Of a stretch of 64,000 bases of DNA, positions 44,181 to 52,729 are shown in pieces; position 1 is the stretch's first letter; the number at the start of each line of letters is the position of its first letter. Origin of the DNA: Pedobacter sp. R20-19. Its GTDB lineage: Bacteria; Bacteroidota; Bacteroidia; Sphingobacteriales; Sphingobacteriaceae. A program made the position numbers and the translations under genes. Under the pieces are notes generated by a model that was given only the letters and a program-made list of their open reading frames with translations, did no database searches and was not told the DNA's origin. The stretch is from positions 434,001 through 498,000 of the forward strand of contig NZ_JCKI01000005.1 in NCBI RefSeq assembly GCF_000708265.2, written 5' to 3'.

Positions 44181-45704
44181 ATGGCATTTGTAAACTCAAT
44201 TTTTACCTGGCTGATGAAAAAGCGGATCCACCAGATCGAGCTTTTTATGAAATATCCCTATGATGTTCAGCATGAATGGTTTCATAACCTGATTGATAGT
44301 GCAGAAAATACGGAATGGGGTAAAATGTATGATTACAAAAGCATCCTTACGCCTCAACAGTATCAGGAGCGTGTTCCCATTCAAAATTACGATACCCTTA
44401 AGCCTTATATAGAAAGAATGCTGGCCGGCGAACAAAATATTTTATGGCCATCTGATATTAAATGGTTCGCTAAATCATCCGGAACTACCAGCGACAGAAG
44501 TAAATTTATTCCTGTTTCTAAGGAATCTTTGGAAGAATGTCATTTCAAAGGGGGGAAAGACATGCTTTCCATTTATTGTAATAATCGGCCAGATAATCAA
44601 ATGTTTACCGGTAAAGGTTTGGTGCTTGGTGGGAGTCACCAGGTAAATCAGCTCAATGAAGATTGTTTTTATGGTGATCTATCAGCTGTGCTAATTAAAA
44701 ATTTACCCATCTGGGCCGAGTTCTACCGCACACCAGATATGTCTATTGCCTTGATGGATAATTATGAGGTAAAGATGGACAGAATGGCTGAAGCTACCAT
44801 TCAGGAAAACGTGACCAGTATTTCTGGTGTACCAACCTGGACCATTGTTCTGGCCAAAAAGGTTTTAGAGCTAACAGGAAAAAGCAACCTGTTAGAGGTT
44901 TGGCCCAATCTCGAAGTTTATATCCATGGTGCTGTAAATTTCGCACCTTATCGCGAGCAGTTTAAGCAACTCATTCCTTCTAATGACATGTATTATTTGG
45001 AAACTTATAATGCTTCAGAAGGCTTTTTTGGTATTCAGGATCAGGACAATTCTGATGAAATGCTGCTTATGCTGGATTATGGTATTTTCTATGAGTTTGT
45101 TCCAATGGAAAATATTGGTGAAGAAAACCCTAAAGCCTTATTACTGGGTGAGGTAGAACTTCATAAAAATTACGCCATCGTCATTTCAACCAACGGAGGT
45201 TTATGGCGTTATATGATTGGAGATACCATCCAATTTACTTCTCTTTCTCCTTATCGAATTAAAATTACAGGACGAACAAAGCACTTTATTAATGCCTTTG
45301 GAGAAGAAGTGATTATAGATAATGCCGAACAAGCTTTAACCCGGGCATGCCTAGAAACTGGTGCAGAGATTAAAGATTATACCGCCGGGCCAATTTATTT
45401 TGAAGGAGAAAAAGCTGGCGGGCATGAGTGGATCATAGAATTTGATAAACAGCCCGATGATTTCGAAAAGTTTATTGATGTGATGGATAATACCTTGCGT
45501 GAAGTAAACTCAGATTACGATGCCAAAAGATTTAAAGATATGGCCCTCTGTAGGCCAACGGTGCATAATGCGCCAGCAAATACTTTTTATAATTGGTTAA
45601 AAGCTAAAGATAAATTGGGTGGGCAACATAAAGTTCCACGCCTGGCCAATGAGAGAAAATATATAGATGATATTCTGATCATGATTAGCGTATCTGCAGC
45701 ATAA
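44181..45704 (+). CDS. GH3-family (auxin-responsive-promoter-like) acyl-adenylate enzyme
   Basis: 507 aa. GH3 proteins adenylate a carboxylate and join it to an amine in plants; bacterial members are uncharacterised. ATP-binding motif KSSGTTSDRSKFIPVS is near residue 97, then YLETYNASEGFFGIQD near 275 and GGLWRYMIGDTIQFTS near 350, matching the three GH3 adenylation motifs. The length fits the family. It sits 9 bases after lptB, suggesting an envelope-linked role, which is inference. Confidence 0.9.
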   Translation: MAFVNSIFTWLMKKRIHQIELFMKYPYDVQHEWFHNLIDSAENTEWGKMYDYKSILTPQQYQERVPIQNYDTLKPYIERMLAGEQNILWPSDIKWFAKSSGTTSDRSKFIPVSKESLEECHFKGGKDMLSIYCNNRPDNQMFTGKGLVLGGSHQVNQLNEDCFYGDLSAVLIKNLPIWAEFYRTPDMSIALMDNYEVKMDRMAEATIQENVTSISGVPTWTIVLAKKVLELTGKSNLLEVWPNLEVYIHGAVNFAPYREQFKQLIPSNDMYYLETYNASEGFFGIQDQDNSDEMLLMLDYGIFYEFVPMENIGEENPKALLLGEVELHKNYAIVISTNGGLWRYMIGDTIQFTSLSPYRIKITGRTKHFINAFGEEVIIDNAEQALTRACLETGAEIKDYTAGPIYFEGEKAGGHEWIIEFDKQPDDFEKFIDVMDNTLREVNSDYDAKRFKDMALCRPTVHNAPANTFYNWLKAKDKLGGQHKVPRLANERKYIDDILIMISVSAA

Positions 45705-45780
45705 TTTACCAATGTCATTGATTTAAACATTATTGCGCTCTCCTATCAAAGGTAACCATGACAACTAAATCTTAAATAAG

Positions 45781-46410
45781 TTGAAAAGACAAATCGCTTA
45801 TTCTAATATTGCCTGGCTATTATTCTTTGCCTATTTTTTTGTACTGATGGTGCAAATTACACTGCGCTACCTGCCCTTTGGACGCGAAGTCGCATTTCTT
45901 CAAATTAAGCAAACAGAAGTATCTGGTATTAAAGCTTATTTACCCATCTTTTATATTCATGTATATAGTGCCATTTTTGTTTTGATGGCAGGTTTTACGC
46001 AGTTTAATCCGAAAATTTTAAATCAATATCCTGGTGTACACCGCATACTTGGTTACCTATATGTTGGCATCGTATTGTTATTTGCCGCACCCTCAGGAAT
46101 TTTTATAGGATATTTTGCCAATGGAGGCTTAATAGCCAAAACTTCTTTTATAATTTTAGGTTTATTATGGTTTTGGTTTACCATAAAGGCCGTGCAGCTG
46201 ATTATCCAAAGAAAAATTAAGGCGCATAAAAAGATGATGTACCGCAGTTTTGCTTTAGCCACTTCTGCCATTACCTTAAGGCTTTGGAAAGTTATTTTGG
46301 TATATTTATTTCATCCGGCACCGATGGATGTTTACCAGGTGATTGCTTGGTTAGGATGGATACCCAATTTGTTAATAGCCGAATGGCTGATCAGAAAAAA
46401 AATCGTTTAA
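45781..46410 (+). CDS. DUF2306-like membrane protein
   Basis: 209 aa with about five membrane helices: AWLLFFAYFFVLMVQI, LPIFYIHVYSAIFVLMAGF, LGYLYVGIVLLFAAPSGIFIG, IILGLLWFWFTIKAV, and a C-terminal one. The motif HRILGYLYVG and HKKMMYRSFALATSAITLRLW with conserved His and Arg residues is typical of the DUF2306 family, possibly haem-binding. Start is TTG 45781; no ATG is available. The next gene follows with no spacing (stop TAA then ATG). Confidence 0.8.
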   Translation: MKRQIAYSNIAWLLFFAYFFVLMVQITLRYLPFGREVAFLQIKQTEVSGIKAYLPIFYIHVYSAIFVLMAGFTQFNPKILNQYPGVHRILGYLYVGIVLLFAAPSGIFIGYFANGGLIAKTSFIILGLLWFWFTIKAVQLIIQRKIKAHKKMMYRSFALATSAITLRLWKVILVYLFHPAPMDVYQVIAWLGWIPNLLIAEWLIRKKIV

Positions 46411-47301
46411 ATGAAAAAGATCTTTATCCTCTCGCTTATTGCTTTCACCATTATCGCCTGTAAAGACACCAAAAAGTCTCAGCAAAACATGGCTAAGAAA
46501 AAGCAGATTCCACAACAGGAAATTCACAAAGAACTATATGGCTTTTGGGTGGGTGGTTTTTTTGAAGCGGGAGCCGAAGATTTTGAGGGCGATGATTACA
46601 ACTATGTAGACAAGCTAAATATCATTATCAAAAGAATTACGAAAGATACTGTGATTGCCCAAAGTATTGTTTCTGGGAACAACAGGCCGTTATTGGGTAA
46701 ATTATCTGAACATGATGGTAAAATTAGTTTTGTATTAAATGAACCAGGTAACCATAAATATGATGGACGATTCGAATTTGAAATAGCAGGCGATTCTATT
46801 GTTGGCAAATGGAATGCTTTTGATGCCAATTTAAAAGGGCCGGAGAAAACCTACAAGTTGCTAAAGCGTAAGTTTGTTTATAACCCTGAAGTAATGCTGC
46901 CATCCGAAGGGAACTATGTAGATTGGGGTGATCATAAAATGGTATCACAGTTTGATACGCTTGAGAATGGAACGGTTGATACTTTAGGTATAAATCCGTT
47001 TTATAGAAGTGCATCAGAAGAGATTTTCAAACTCAATGCATCCAAAGCATTGCTTGCAGAAAGTAATTTAAAAAACCTCCGTAAACTGGATCTGCAGATT
47101 TTGAAAAATACTGTTTTTGCCAGACATGGTTATGTATTCAAAAAAGGTACCTACCGCCAGTTTTTTGATCCTGTGGAGTGGTACGTGCCAGTTGAAGATA
47201 ATGTGGATAATAAATTAACAGCCATTGAAAATAAAAATATTAAGCTTTTAGATCGTTTCATTAAATACGCCGAGGATAATTACGATACTTTTGGCCGTTA
47301 A
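46411..47301 (+). CDS. YARHG-domain lipoprotein
   Basis: 296 aa. Lipobox in FTIIAC (Cys17). The middle region (about 45-160) is a beta-rich domain (LYGFWVGGFF, DSIVGKWNAF) without a name I can give. The C-terminus (about 225-290) is a YARHG domain: LQILKNTVFARHGYVFKKGTYRQFFDPVEWYVP. YARHG is thought to act in cell-wall or extracellular contexts, but no activity is known. It is embedded in an operon of small membrane proteins, 0 bases after the DUF2306-like gene. Confidence 0.85.
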   Translation: MKKIFILSLIAFTIIACKDTKKSQQNMAKKKQIPQQEIHKELYGFWVGGFFEAGAEDFEGDDYNYVDKLNIIIKRITKDTVIAQSIVSGNNRPLLGKLSEHDGKISFVLNEPGNHKYDGRFEFEIAGDSIVGKWNAFDANLKGPEKTYKLLKRKFVYNPEVMLPSEGNYVDWGDHKMVSQFDTLENGTVDTLGINPFYRSASEEIFKLNASKALLAESNLKNLRKLDLQILKNTVFARHGYVFKKGTYRQFFDPVEWYVPVEDNVDNKLTAIENKNIKLLDRFIKYAEDNYDTFGR

Positions 47302-47318
47302 TTTGTGCAGCATTCGTT

Positions 47319-47753
47319 ATGAAGATTAACAGACAAAAAATATTAGATTTTTTCAGGAAATCCGAAAACCGGGCAACCATAATCCTGAAAGATAAATCCA
47401 AAGCCAATACCACCATAAAAGATGCATTAGGAAAAGCTGTAACCAATAAAGGACAGCTAGATGGTGTTTGGGAAAAAATGGTATTGCTGTTTGCTGTGTC
47501 TAAAGATTATGTTAACGGAAATTATACTGAGATTCCTAAGCGATCAATTGTAGCTATTTTAGGTGGGTTGGTATATTTTTTATCACCAATAGATGTAGTG
47601 CCAGATTTTGTTCCGGTATTGGGCTTTATTGATGATATTTTTATATTAAACCTGGTTTATAAGCAGGTGCTTAAAGATCTTGACCATTACAAAGCCTGGA
47701 AAGATGCACAAATTGAATATATAGAAGACGTAGATGGCTCAACCGCAACATAG
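47319..47753 (+). CDS. DUF1232 (YkvA-like) protein
   Basis: 144 aa. The DUF1232 motif IPKRSIVAILGGLVYFLSPIDVVPDFVPVLGFIDDIFIL spans about residues 68-107, with a short hydrophobic hairpin. The N-terminal part is basic and helical. The function is unknown. Its last 20 bases overlap the DUF2752 gene, implying coupled translation. Confidence 0.88.
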   Translation: MKINRQKILDFFRKSENRATIILKDKSKANTTIKDALGKAVTNKGQLDGVWEKMVLLFAVSKDYVNGNYTEIPKRSIVAILGGLVYFLSPIDVVPDFVPVLGFIDDIFILNLVYKQVLKDLDHYKAWKDAQIEYIEDVDGSTAT

Positions 47754-48057
47754 TTTTTTAGACTGGCTCAATCAACATCTTTTTGCTTGTCCGTTTAAAT
47801 CTCATTTCGGGTTTGATTGTCCCGGATGCGGCTTTCAGCGATCTGTTGTTTCCTTACTTAAAGGAAATTTTATTGAATCCTTTAAACTTTATCCAGCTAC
47901 CATACCACTTCTTTTATTAGTGATTTTTACCTTATTCCATCTTAAGCTGGATTTTAAAAGCGGTGCACAGATGATCAAAATTGCTTTTGCGGGTATTGCA
48001 ATAATTATTTTTATCAATTACATTTATAAAATATACACTCATCAACTTATCATCTAA
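47734..48057 (+). CDS. DUF2752 membrane protein
   Basis: 107 aa. The signature CPFKSHFGFDCPGCGFQRSVVSLLKG has three conserved cysteines, followed by two membrane helices. DUF2752 proteins are short, uncharacterised and often grouped with other small membrane proteins, as here. The cysteine cluster suggests metal binding or a redox site. It overlaps the previous gene by 20 bases and leads the next by 4. Confidence 0.85.
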   Translation: MAQPQHSFLDWLNQHLFACPFKSHFGFDCPGCGFQRSVVSLLKGNFIESFKLYPATIPLLLLVIFTLFHLKLDFKSGAQMIKIAFAGIAIIIFINYIYKIYTHQLII

Positions 48058-48061
48058 TCCC

Positions 48062-48535
48062 ATGTCAGAAGAACAGGAAAAACCTCAGGAAAACCAACCT
48101 ATTGATCTGAGTAAAAACGAAATACCACAACCAAACGCCGGAAACACTGGGTTTGCAACACCTCCACCATTTCAACAGCCTCCTCCATTCGGGCAGTTTG
48201 GCGGCGGAATGGGAATGGGGCAGCAAAATCTTCCAAATGCTACAGCTTCATTAGTGCTAGGGATCATTGCGCTTCCGGCATGCTGTTTCTACGGTATATT
48301 TGGTTTAATTTTCGGTATTATTGCCTGGGTTTTAGGTGCAGGTGATATGAAAAAATATCAATTAAATCCTACTTTTTACACGGAGTCATCTTATAAAAAT
48401 GCAAAGGCAGGTAAAATTTGTGGAATGATTGCTACGATATTAAGTGTTTTATTTATCGCAATAGTAATTCTGGTAATTGTAGGTGCAATTGCAAACCCTG
48501 CTGCATACGATAAATTCTTTAAAGGAATGCATTAA
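48062..48535 (+). CDS. CCC-motif (DUF4190-like) membrane protein
   Basis: 157 aa. A Pro/Gly-rich N-terminus (PPPFQQPPPFGQFGGGMGMGQQN) precedes two helices, the first with ALPACCFYGIFGLIFGIIAW, and the second near residue 120. A repeated DUF2752/CCC-motif neighbourhood is common in Bacteroidota. The function is unknown. Last gene of the operon that begins at 45781. Confidence 0.82.
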   Translation: MSEEQEKPQENQPIDLSKNEIPQPNAGNTGFATPPPFQQPPPFGQFGGGMGMGQQNLPNATASLVLGIIALPACCFYGIFGLIFGIIAWVLGAGDMKKYQLNPTFYTESSYKNAKAGKICGMIATILSVLFIAIVILVIVGAIANPAAYDKFFKGMH

Positions 48536-48595
48536 TAGCTTTGCTAATTTTACCTTAAAAATATAAATCGGATGACGCAAGCCATTCGATTTTGT

Positions 48596-48603
48596 TATTT
48601 TTG
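48596..48603 (+). promoter_or_regulatory. -7 box of the bacilliredoxin gene, decides its start
   Basis: TATTTTTG matches TAnnTTTG. It lies inside the longest open frame (from 48572) and 34 bases before ATG 48638. Confidence 0.6.
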
Positions 48604-48637
48604 TATGATTCAAATTGTAAATAAAAAACTCACGATA

Positions 48638-49048
48638 ATGTATCCAGAATATTTAGTAGAACCAATGCGTAAGGAATTAACCAACGTTGGTTTTGAAGAA
48701 TTAAAAAATGCAGCAGATGTAGATCAGGCTATAAAAGGTGAAGGAACTGTATTGGTAGTGGTAAACTCTGTATGTGGTTGTGCAGCAGCAAATGCACGCC
48801 CGGCAGCAAGAGCAGCAGCAGTACATGAAAAACACCCTGATAAATTGGTAACCGTTTTTGCAGGTATGGAGAAAGAAGCTGTAGACCAGGCCAGAAATTA
48901 TATGATGCCATTTCCTCCATCATCACCAGCTATGGCACTTTTTAAAGATGGCAAATTGGTACATATGATTGAGCGTCATCAAATTGAAGGCAGACCAGCG
49001 CAAATGATTGCTGATAACCTGATTGGCGCTTTCGAGCAATACTGCTAG
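48638..49048 (+). CDS. Bacilliredoxin BrxA/BrxB family (YphP/YqiW)
   Basis: 136 aa, thioredoxin fold with the CGC active site Cys46-Gly-Cys48 in VVNSVCGCAAANARP, plus PFPPSSPAMALFKDGKLVHMIERHQIEGR. It reduces bacillithiol mixed disulfides on proteins. The start is ATG 48638 (MYPEYLVEPM), the family N-terminus; the 22 residues upstream are an artefact crossing the promoter. Together with BrxC at 19.4 kb it points to bacillithiol use. Confidence 0.93.
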   Translation: MYPEYLVEPMRKELTNVGFEELKNAADVDQAIKGEGTVLVVVNSVCGCAAANARPAARAAAVHEKHPDKLVTVFAGMEKEAVDQARNYMMPFPPSSPAMALFKDGKLVHMIERHQIEGRPAQMIADNLIGAFEQYC

Positions 49049-49061
49049 TTATTAGATTTTG

Positions 49062-49098
49062 GTTGGTTAGGTTTTTAGTTTTTAAATGTCTAACCAAC
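49062..49098 (+). terminator. Possible terminator after the bacilliredoxin gene
   Basis: A 9-bp stem (GTTGGTTAG 49062-49070 with CTAACCAAC 49090-49098) has a 19-base T-rich loop. No strong T tract follows. Confidence 0.4.
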
Positions 49099-49120
49099 TA
49101 ATACCTCATTCAAAAAATAA

Positions 49121-49912
49121 TTAAAAATCTTTATTGAGCAATTTCTCTAGCTCACCAAACGAAACGTTCATTCTCACTCTGCCTTGTTTGGCATATGATA
49201 TTTCTCCGGTTTCTTCAGAAATGATTACCGCAACGGCATCTGTCGTTTCAGAAACACCAATACCAGCCCGATGTCTTAATCCGAATTGCGAAGGCAACTG
49301 ATCGTTATCTGTTAAAGGAAGAATGCAACTGGCACTTTTGATTTTATTTTCTGAGATCACTACCGCTCCATCATGCAGAGGACTATTTTTTTGAAATATA
49401 CTTTCTAATAATCTTTTGGAGATTTTAGCATCTACCACCTCACAGCTATTTGCAAAAAATTGTTCATCGTAAAACTTAACAAAAACGATAAGTGCACCTG
49501 TTCTCGTTTTCTTCATGGTTTTACAAGCGTCTATAATCGGTTTAATGCGGGTTAGATTATTTCTTTCAATTTCTTTTCTGCCAAACAAATATCCCCACCA
49601 CGCTTTATTTTTCTGCAAGAAGGCATTTTTTCCGATCAGTAATAGAAACCGCCTGATCTCGGGATGGAAGATAACGATTAAAGCAATGATGCCCACGCTC
49701 ATAAATTTCTCAATGATAGTGGTCAGTAACTCCATATGCAAACCTTTCACCACCCAGTAAAAAACAGTGATAATAAACATACCCACCAGCAGATTTACAG
49801 CAAGTGTATTCCGAATCAGGGTATAAACATAATAGATTAAGAGTGCTACCAGCACAATATCTACCACATCTGTTACAGATACTTTAAGAAAATCGAAATC
49901 AAATCCTTTCAT
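49121..49912 (-). CDS. cdaA: Diadenylate cyclase CdaA
   Basis: 263 aa. Makes the second messenger c-di-AMP from two ATP. Three N-terminal membrane helices (about 15-90) are followed by a DAC domain with PLHDGAVVIS (DGA) and FGLRHRAGIG (RHR), and SEETGEIS. The start is ATG (complement of 49910-49912); the upstream TTG lies in TATCTTGC, a near-consensus -7 box. It sits downstream of folP in the same direction, a neighbour pair often seen in Bacteroidota. No cdaR or glmM is adjacent. Confidence 0.96.
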   Translation of the reverse strand: MKGFDFDFLKVSVTDVVDIVLVALLIYYVYTLIRNTLAVNLLVGMFIITVFYWVVKGLHMELLTTIIEKFMSVGIIALIVIFHPEIRRFLLLIGKNAFLQKNKAWWGYLFGRKEIERNNLTRIKPIIDACKTMKKTRTGALIVFVKFYDEQFFANSCEVVDAKISKRLLESIFQKNSPLHDGAVVISENKIKSASCILPLTDNDQLPSQFGLRHRAGIGVSETTDAVAVIISEETGEISYAKQGRVRMNVSFGELEKLLNKDF

Positions 49913-49997
49913 TAATGGCAAGATAGCAAAACCGTTTTCAGTTTACAATTTTCAGTTGATTTGACAAGAGTTATTTTAACCTATGCAAGGTATTAAA

Positions 49998-50864
49998 CTA
50001 ACGAACTGATGAACCATTTAGTCTAGCAATGAGTTGTATACATTCCATTGCCTCCTTCACATCATGAACACGCAGGATGCCAGCACCTTTTTGTAAGGCA
50101 ATTGTATTTAAAACAGTGGTTCCGTTTAAGGCTTCGGCAGCAGTTGTTTGAAGTGCTTTGTAAATCATGCCTTTGCGGGAGAAACCAACCAGTACAGGAA
50201 GCTTAAATATTTTGAAAGCATCCAGGTTTTGTAGTAGTTCATAATTATGTTCGATGGTTTTACCGAAACCAAAGCCGGGATCAATAATGACATCGTGAAT
50301 ATGAAGCGCCTTTAATGCTGCAATCTTTTTAGCCAGATGATCAATTACATCCAGGGTTACATTTTGGTATGTTGGATTTTGATGCATGTTTTGTGGCGTA
50401 CCCTGCATATGCATAATCATATAGGGCACCTGCAGCCTGGCCACCGTTTCGAACATATGTTGATCTAAATCTCCGGCGGATATATCATTAATAATCTGTG
50501 CACCTGCATGGATGGTTTCTTCGGCCACTTTCGCCCTAAAGGTATCAACTGAAATAACCACCTCTGGAAATTCTTTCACCAGACTTTCTACTACAGGAAT
50601 CAATCGGTCTGATTCTTCAGTTGCAGAGATATCAATGGCGCCCGGTCTGGAAGAGTATCCGCCAATATCGATGAAGGTGGCACCCTCTTTTAAAAAGGCT
50701 TCAGTTTTCGTAAGTGCATCATCAATAGATTTTGTACGGCTATTGCTATAAAAAGAATCGGGCGTAACATTTAAAATAGCCATTACTTTTGGCAAGCTTA
50801 AATCCATTAACTTTCCACTTATATTGATGCTTTGCTGAGGTTCAAAAAAGTTTTTTTCTGACAT
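49998..50864 (-). CDS. folP: Dihydropteroate synthase
   Basis: 288 aa. Joins dihydropterin pyrophosphate to para-aminobenzoate in folate synthesis; it is the sulfonamide target. Motifs: VMAILNVTPDSFYSNSR, FIDIGGYSSRPGA, ISVDTFRA, IINDISAGD, MIMHMQGTPQNM, DVIIDPGFGFGKT, LVGFSRKGMI, and RVHDVKEAMEC. The start is ATG 50864 (MSEKNFFEP); the longer frame from GTG 50939 has the promoter -7 box inside it. Confidence 0.97.
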   Translation of the reverse strand: MSEKNFFEPQQSINISGKLMDLSLPKVMAILNVTPDSFYSNSRTKSIDDALTKTEAFLKEGATFIDIGGYSSRPGAIDISATEESDRLIPVVESLVKEFPEVVISVDTFRAKVAEETIHAGAQIINDISAGDLDQHMFETVARLQVPYMIMHMQGTPQNMHQNPTYQNVTLDVIDHLAKKIAALKALHIHDVIIDPGFGFGKTIEHNYELLQNLDAFKIFKLPVLVGFSRKGMIYKALQTTAAEALNGTTVLNTIALQKGAGILRVHDVKEAMECIQLIARLNGSSVR

Positions 50865-50928
50865 GATAAACCCTTTCGGGATTTGAGTTTCGCTATAAAA
50901 ATGTATCTTTAGCTTTTGTTTTTCGCAA

Positions 50929-50936
50929 CAAAAATA
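50929..50936 (-). promoter_or_regulatory. folP -7 box, decides the folP start
   Basis: The minus strand reads TATTTTTG (TAnnTTTG), 64 bases before ATG 50864 and inside the over-long frame from 50939. Confidence 0.6.
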
Positions 50937-50961
50937 CACTAAAACTTAATAAATACTGGCT

Positions 50962-51507
50962 TTGATACAAACAAATACCGCTGTAGAATTTGATGAAGTA
51001 ATTGCAGTTTGCAGATCATTGTTTTTGAAAAAAACGAAAGATTATGGTACTGCCTGGCGCATCCTCAGACCAAGTTCCATTACCGATCAAATTTTTATTA
51101 AGGCTCAACGCATCCGCACCCTCGAAGAAAAAAAGGTAAGTAAGGTTGGTGAAGGAATTATTCCAGAATATATCGGCATTATTAATTATTGTGCAATCGC
51201 CATGATGCAGCTTGAATTGAGTGAGACAGATCCGCTTGAAATGCCATTTGAAAAGGTTGAGCGTTTGTTTGAGGAGAAAATTACGGAAACAAGAGATTTA
51301 ATGCTGGCTAAAAATCATGATTATGGCGAGGCCTGGCGTGATATGAGAGTAAGCTCCTTAACCGATTTGATTTTAATGAAAATTTTCAGAGTAAAACAAA
51401 TCGAAGATAATGAAGGACAAACTTTAGCCTCAGAAGGGGTGAAGGCGAATTACCAGGATATGCTTAATTATTCAGTTTTTGCGTTAATTAAACTTGGCGT
51501 TAAATAA
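50962..51507 (+). CDS. DUF1599 protein with duplicated domain
   Basis: 181 aa. Two DUF1599 repeats: residues 22-88 (KTKDYGTAWRILRPSSITDQIFIKAQRIRTLEE) and 114-178 (KNHDYGEAWRDMRVSSLTDLILMKIFRVKQIED). Each repeat has the DYG.AWR..R..S.TD pattern. The function is unknown; the fold may relate to MazG-like nucleotide hydrolases. Start is TTG 50962: the frame is closed by a TAA at 50950 and no ATG is available. Divergent from folP. Confidence 0.85.
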   Translation: MIQTNTAVEFDEVIAVCRSLFLKKTKDYGTAWRILRPSSITDQIFIKAQRIRTLEEKKVSKVGEGIIPEYIGIINYCAIAMMQLELSETDPLEMPFEKVERLFEEKITETRDLMLAKNHDYGEAWRDMRVSSLTDLILMKIFRVKQIEDNEGQTLASEGVKANYQDMLNYSVFALIKLGVK

Positions 51508-51574
51508 ATTAATGATAAAAGCAATCATTGTGCAGATTAAACCAATTCCATTGAAAATAAATAAATAAATACTA

Positions 51575-52729
51575 ATGAAAAATATACTGTTAAACTTTTC
51601 CCGTTTTTTTGTTGGCGCGTTATTTATTTTCTCAGGATTAATCAAAGCCAATGATCCGCTCGGCTTCGGTTATAAACTTCAGGAATATTTTGAAGTTTTT
51701 CACATGAATTTCCTTAGTCCGGCGGCTACAGGTATTGCCATCTTGCTATGTACACTAGAAATTGTGTTAGGTGCATTGCTAATATTAGGCTTCTGGAGCA
51801 AAAAGGTTGCCTGGGGTTTATTATTGCTTATTATCTTTTTCACACTTCTTACATTCATTTCAGCTGCATTTAAAGTGGTAACGAGCTGTGGTTGTTTTGG
51901 CGATGCTATTCCGCTTACACCATGGCAGTCGTTCAGTAAAGACTTAATTTTACTGGTGTTAATCGTTATGATCTTCATCAATAAAGATTTAATTAAGCCT
52001 TTATTTAAAAAAACATCCCGCCAGCGCAATATTGCTATTGTGATAACCTTATTATCTTTAGGCTTCGGCTTGTATACCTATAATGTGCTTCCGGTAATTG
52101 ATTTTCTGCCTTACAAGGTTGGGGCGCACATTCCATCATTAATGGTGATTCCTCCAGGTGAAAAACCAGATGAATTTGAGATCATGTATCATCTCAAAAA
52201 TAAGAAGACAAAAGAGGAAAAGGATATGAGTGATAAGGATTACCTTAAAACTGAAATCTGGAAAGATAACAACTGGGAAATTATTGGTGAGCCAGTGAAA
52301 CGGTTGGTTAAAAAAGGTTATGAACCAAAAATTAAGGATCTTGTAATCAGTGATGCCTCTGGCACAGATTATACGAAAGAGATTATTGAAAATCCTTACT
52401 ACAGTTTGATTTTTGTAGCTTATGATTTGAAAAATACCAATAAAAATGCCATCGGGAAATTGAACGCCATTGCAATGAATGCGACGCAGCAATTTAACAT
52501 ACGTACGGTTTTACTTACTTCAAATGCAGCACAGGATGCAGAAGCTTTCGTGAAAAAAAATAACCTGTTTTCGGAAGTTTTTTATGCAGATGCTGTTCCA
52601 TTGAAAAGTATGGTGAGGGCAAACCCAGGTATTTTGTTATTAAAGAATGGCGTAGTTGTTAATAAATGGCACAATCATAACTTACCAACCTTTGATCAGT
52701 TAAGTAGAAAATATTTCGATAAGCAATGA
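51575..52729 (+). CDS. BT_3928/DoxX-like membrane protein with thioredoxin-like C-terminus
   Basis: 384 aa. An N-terminal four-helix DoxX/MauE-like region (about 1-140) has FVGALFIFSGLIKANDPLGFGYKLQEYFEVF and TSCGCFGDAIPLTPW. A soluble C-terminal half (about 180-384) includes FNIRTVLLTSNAAQDAEAFVKKNNLF and resembles a thioredoxin-like module without a CxxC. The redox partner is unknown. It overlaps the DppB-like permease by 4 bases (ATGA), so they are translationally coupled. Confidence 0.86.
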   Translation: MKNILLNFSRFFVGALFIFSGLIKANDPLGFGYKLQEYFEVFHMNFLSPAATGIAILLCTLEIVLGALLILGFWSKKVAWGLLLLIIFFTLLTFISAAFKVVTSCGCFGDAIPLTPWQSFSKDLILLVLIVMIFINKDLIKPLFKKTSRQRNIAIVITLLSLGFGLYTYNVLPVIDFLPYKVGAHIPSLMVIPPGEKPDEFEIMYHLKNKKTKEEKDMSDKDYLKTEIWKDNNWEIIGEPVKRLVKKGYEPKIKDLVISDASGTDYTKEIIENPYYSLIFVAYDLKNTNKNAIGKLNAIAMNATQQFNIRTVLLTSNAAQDAEAFVKKNNLFSEVFYADAVPLKSMVRANPGILLLKNGVVVNKWHNHNLPTFDQLSRKYFDKQ

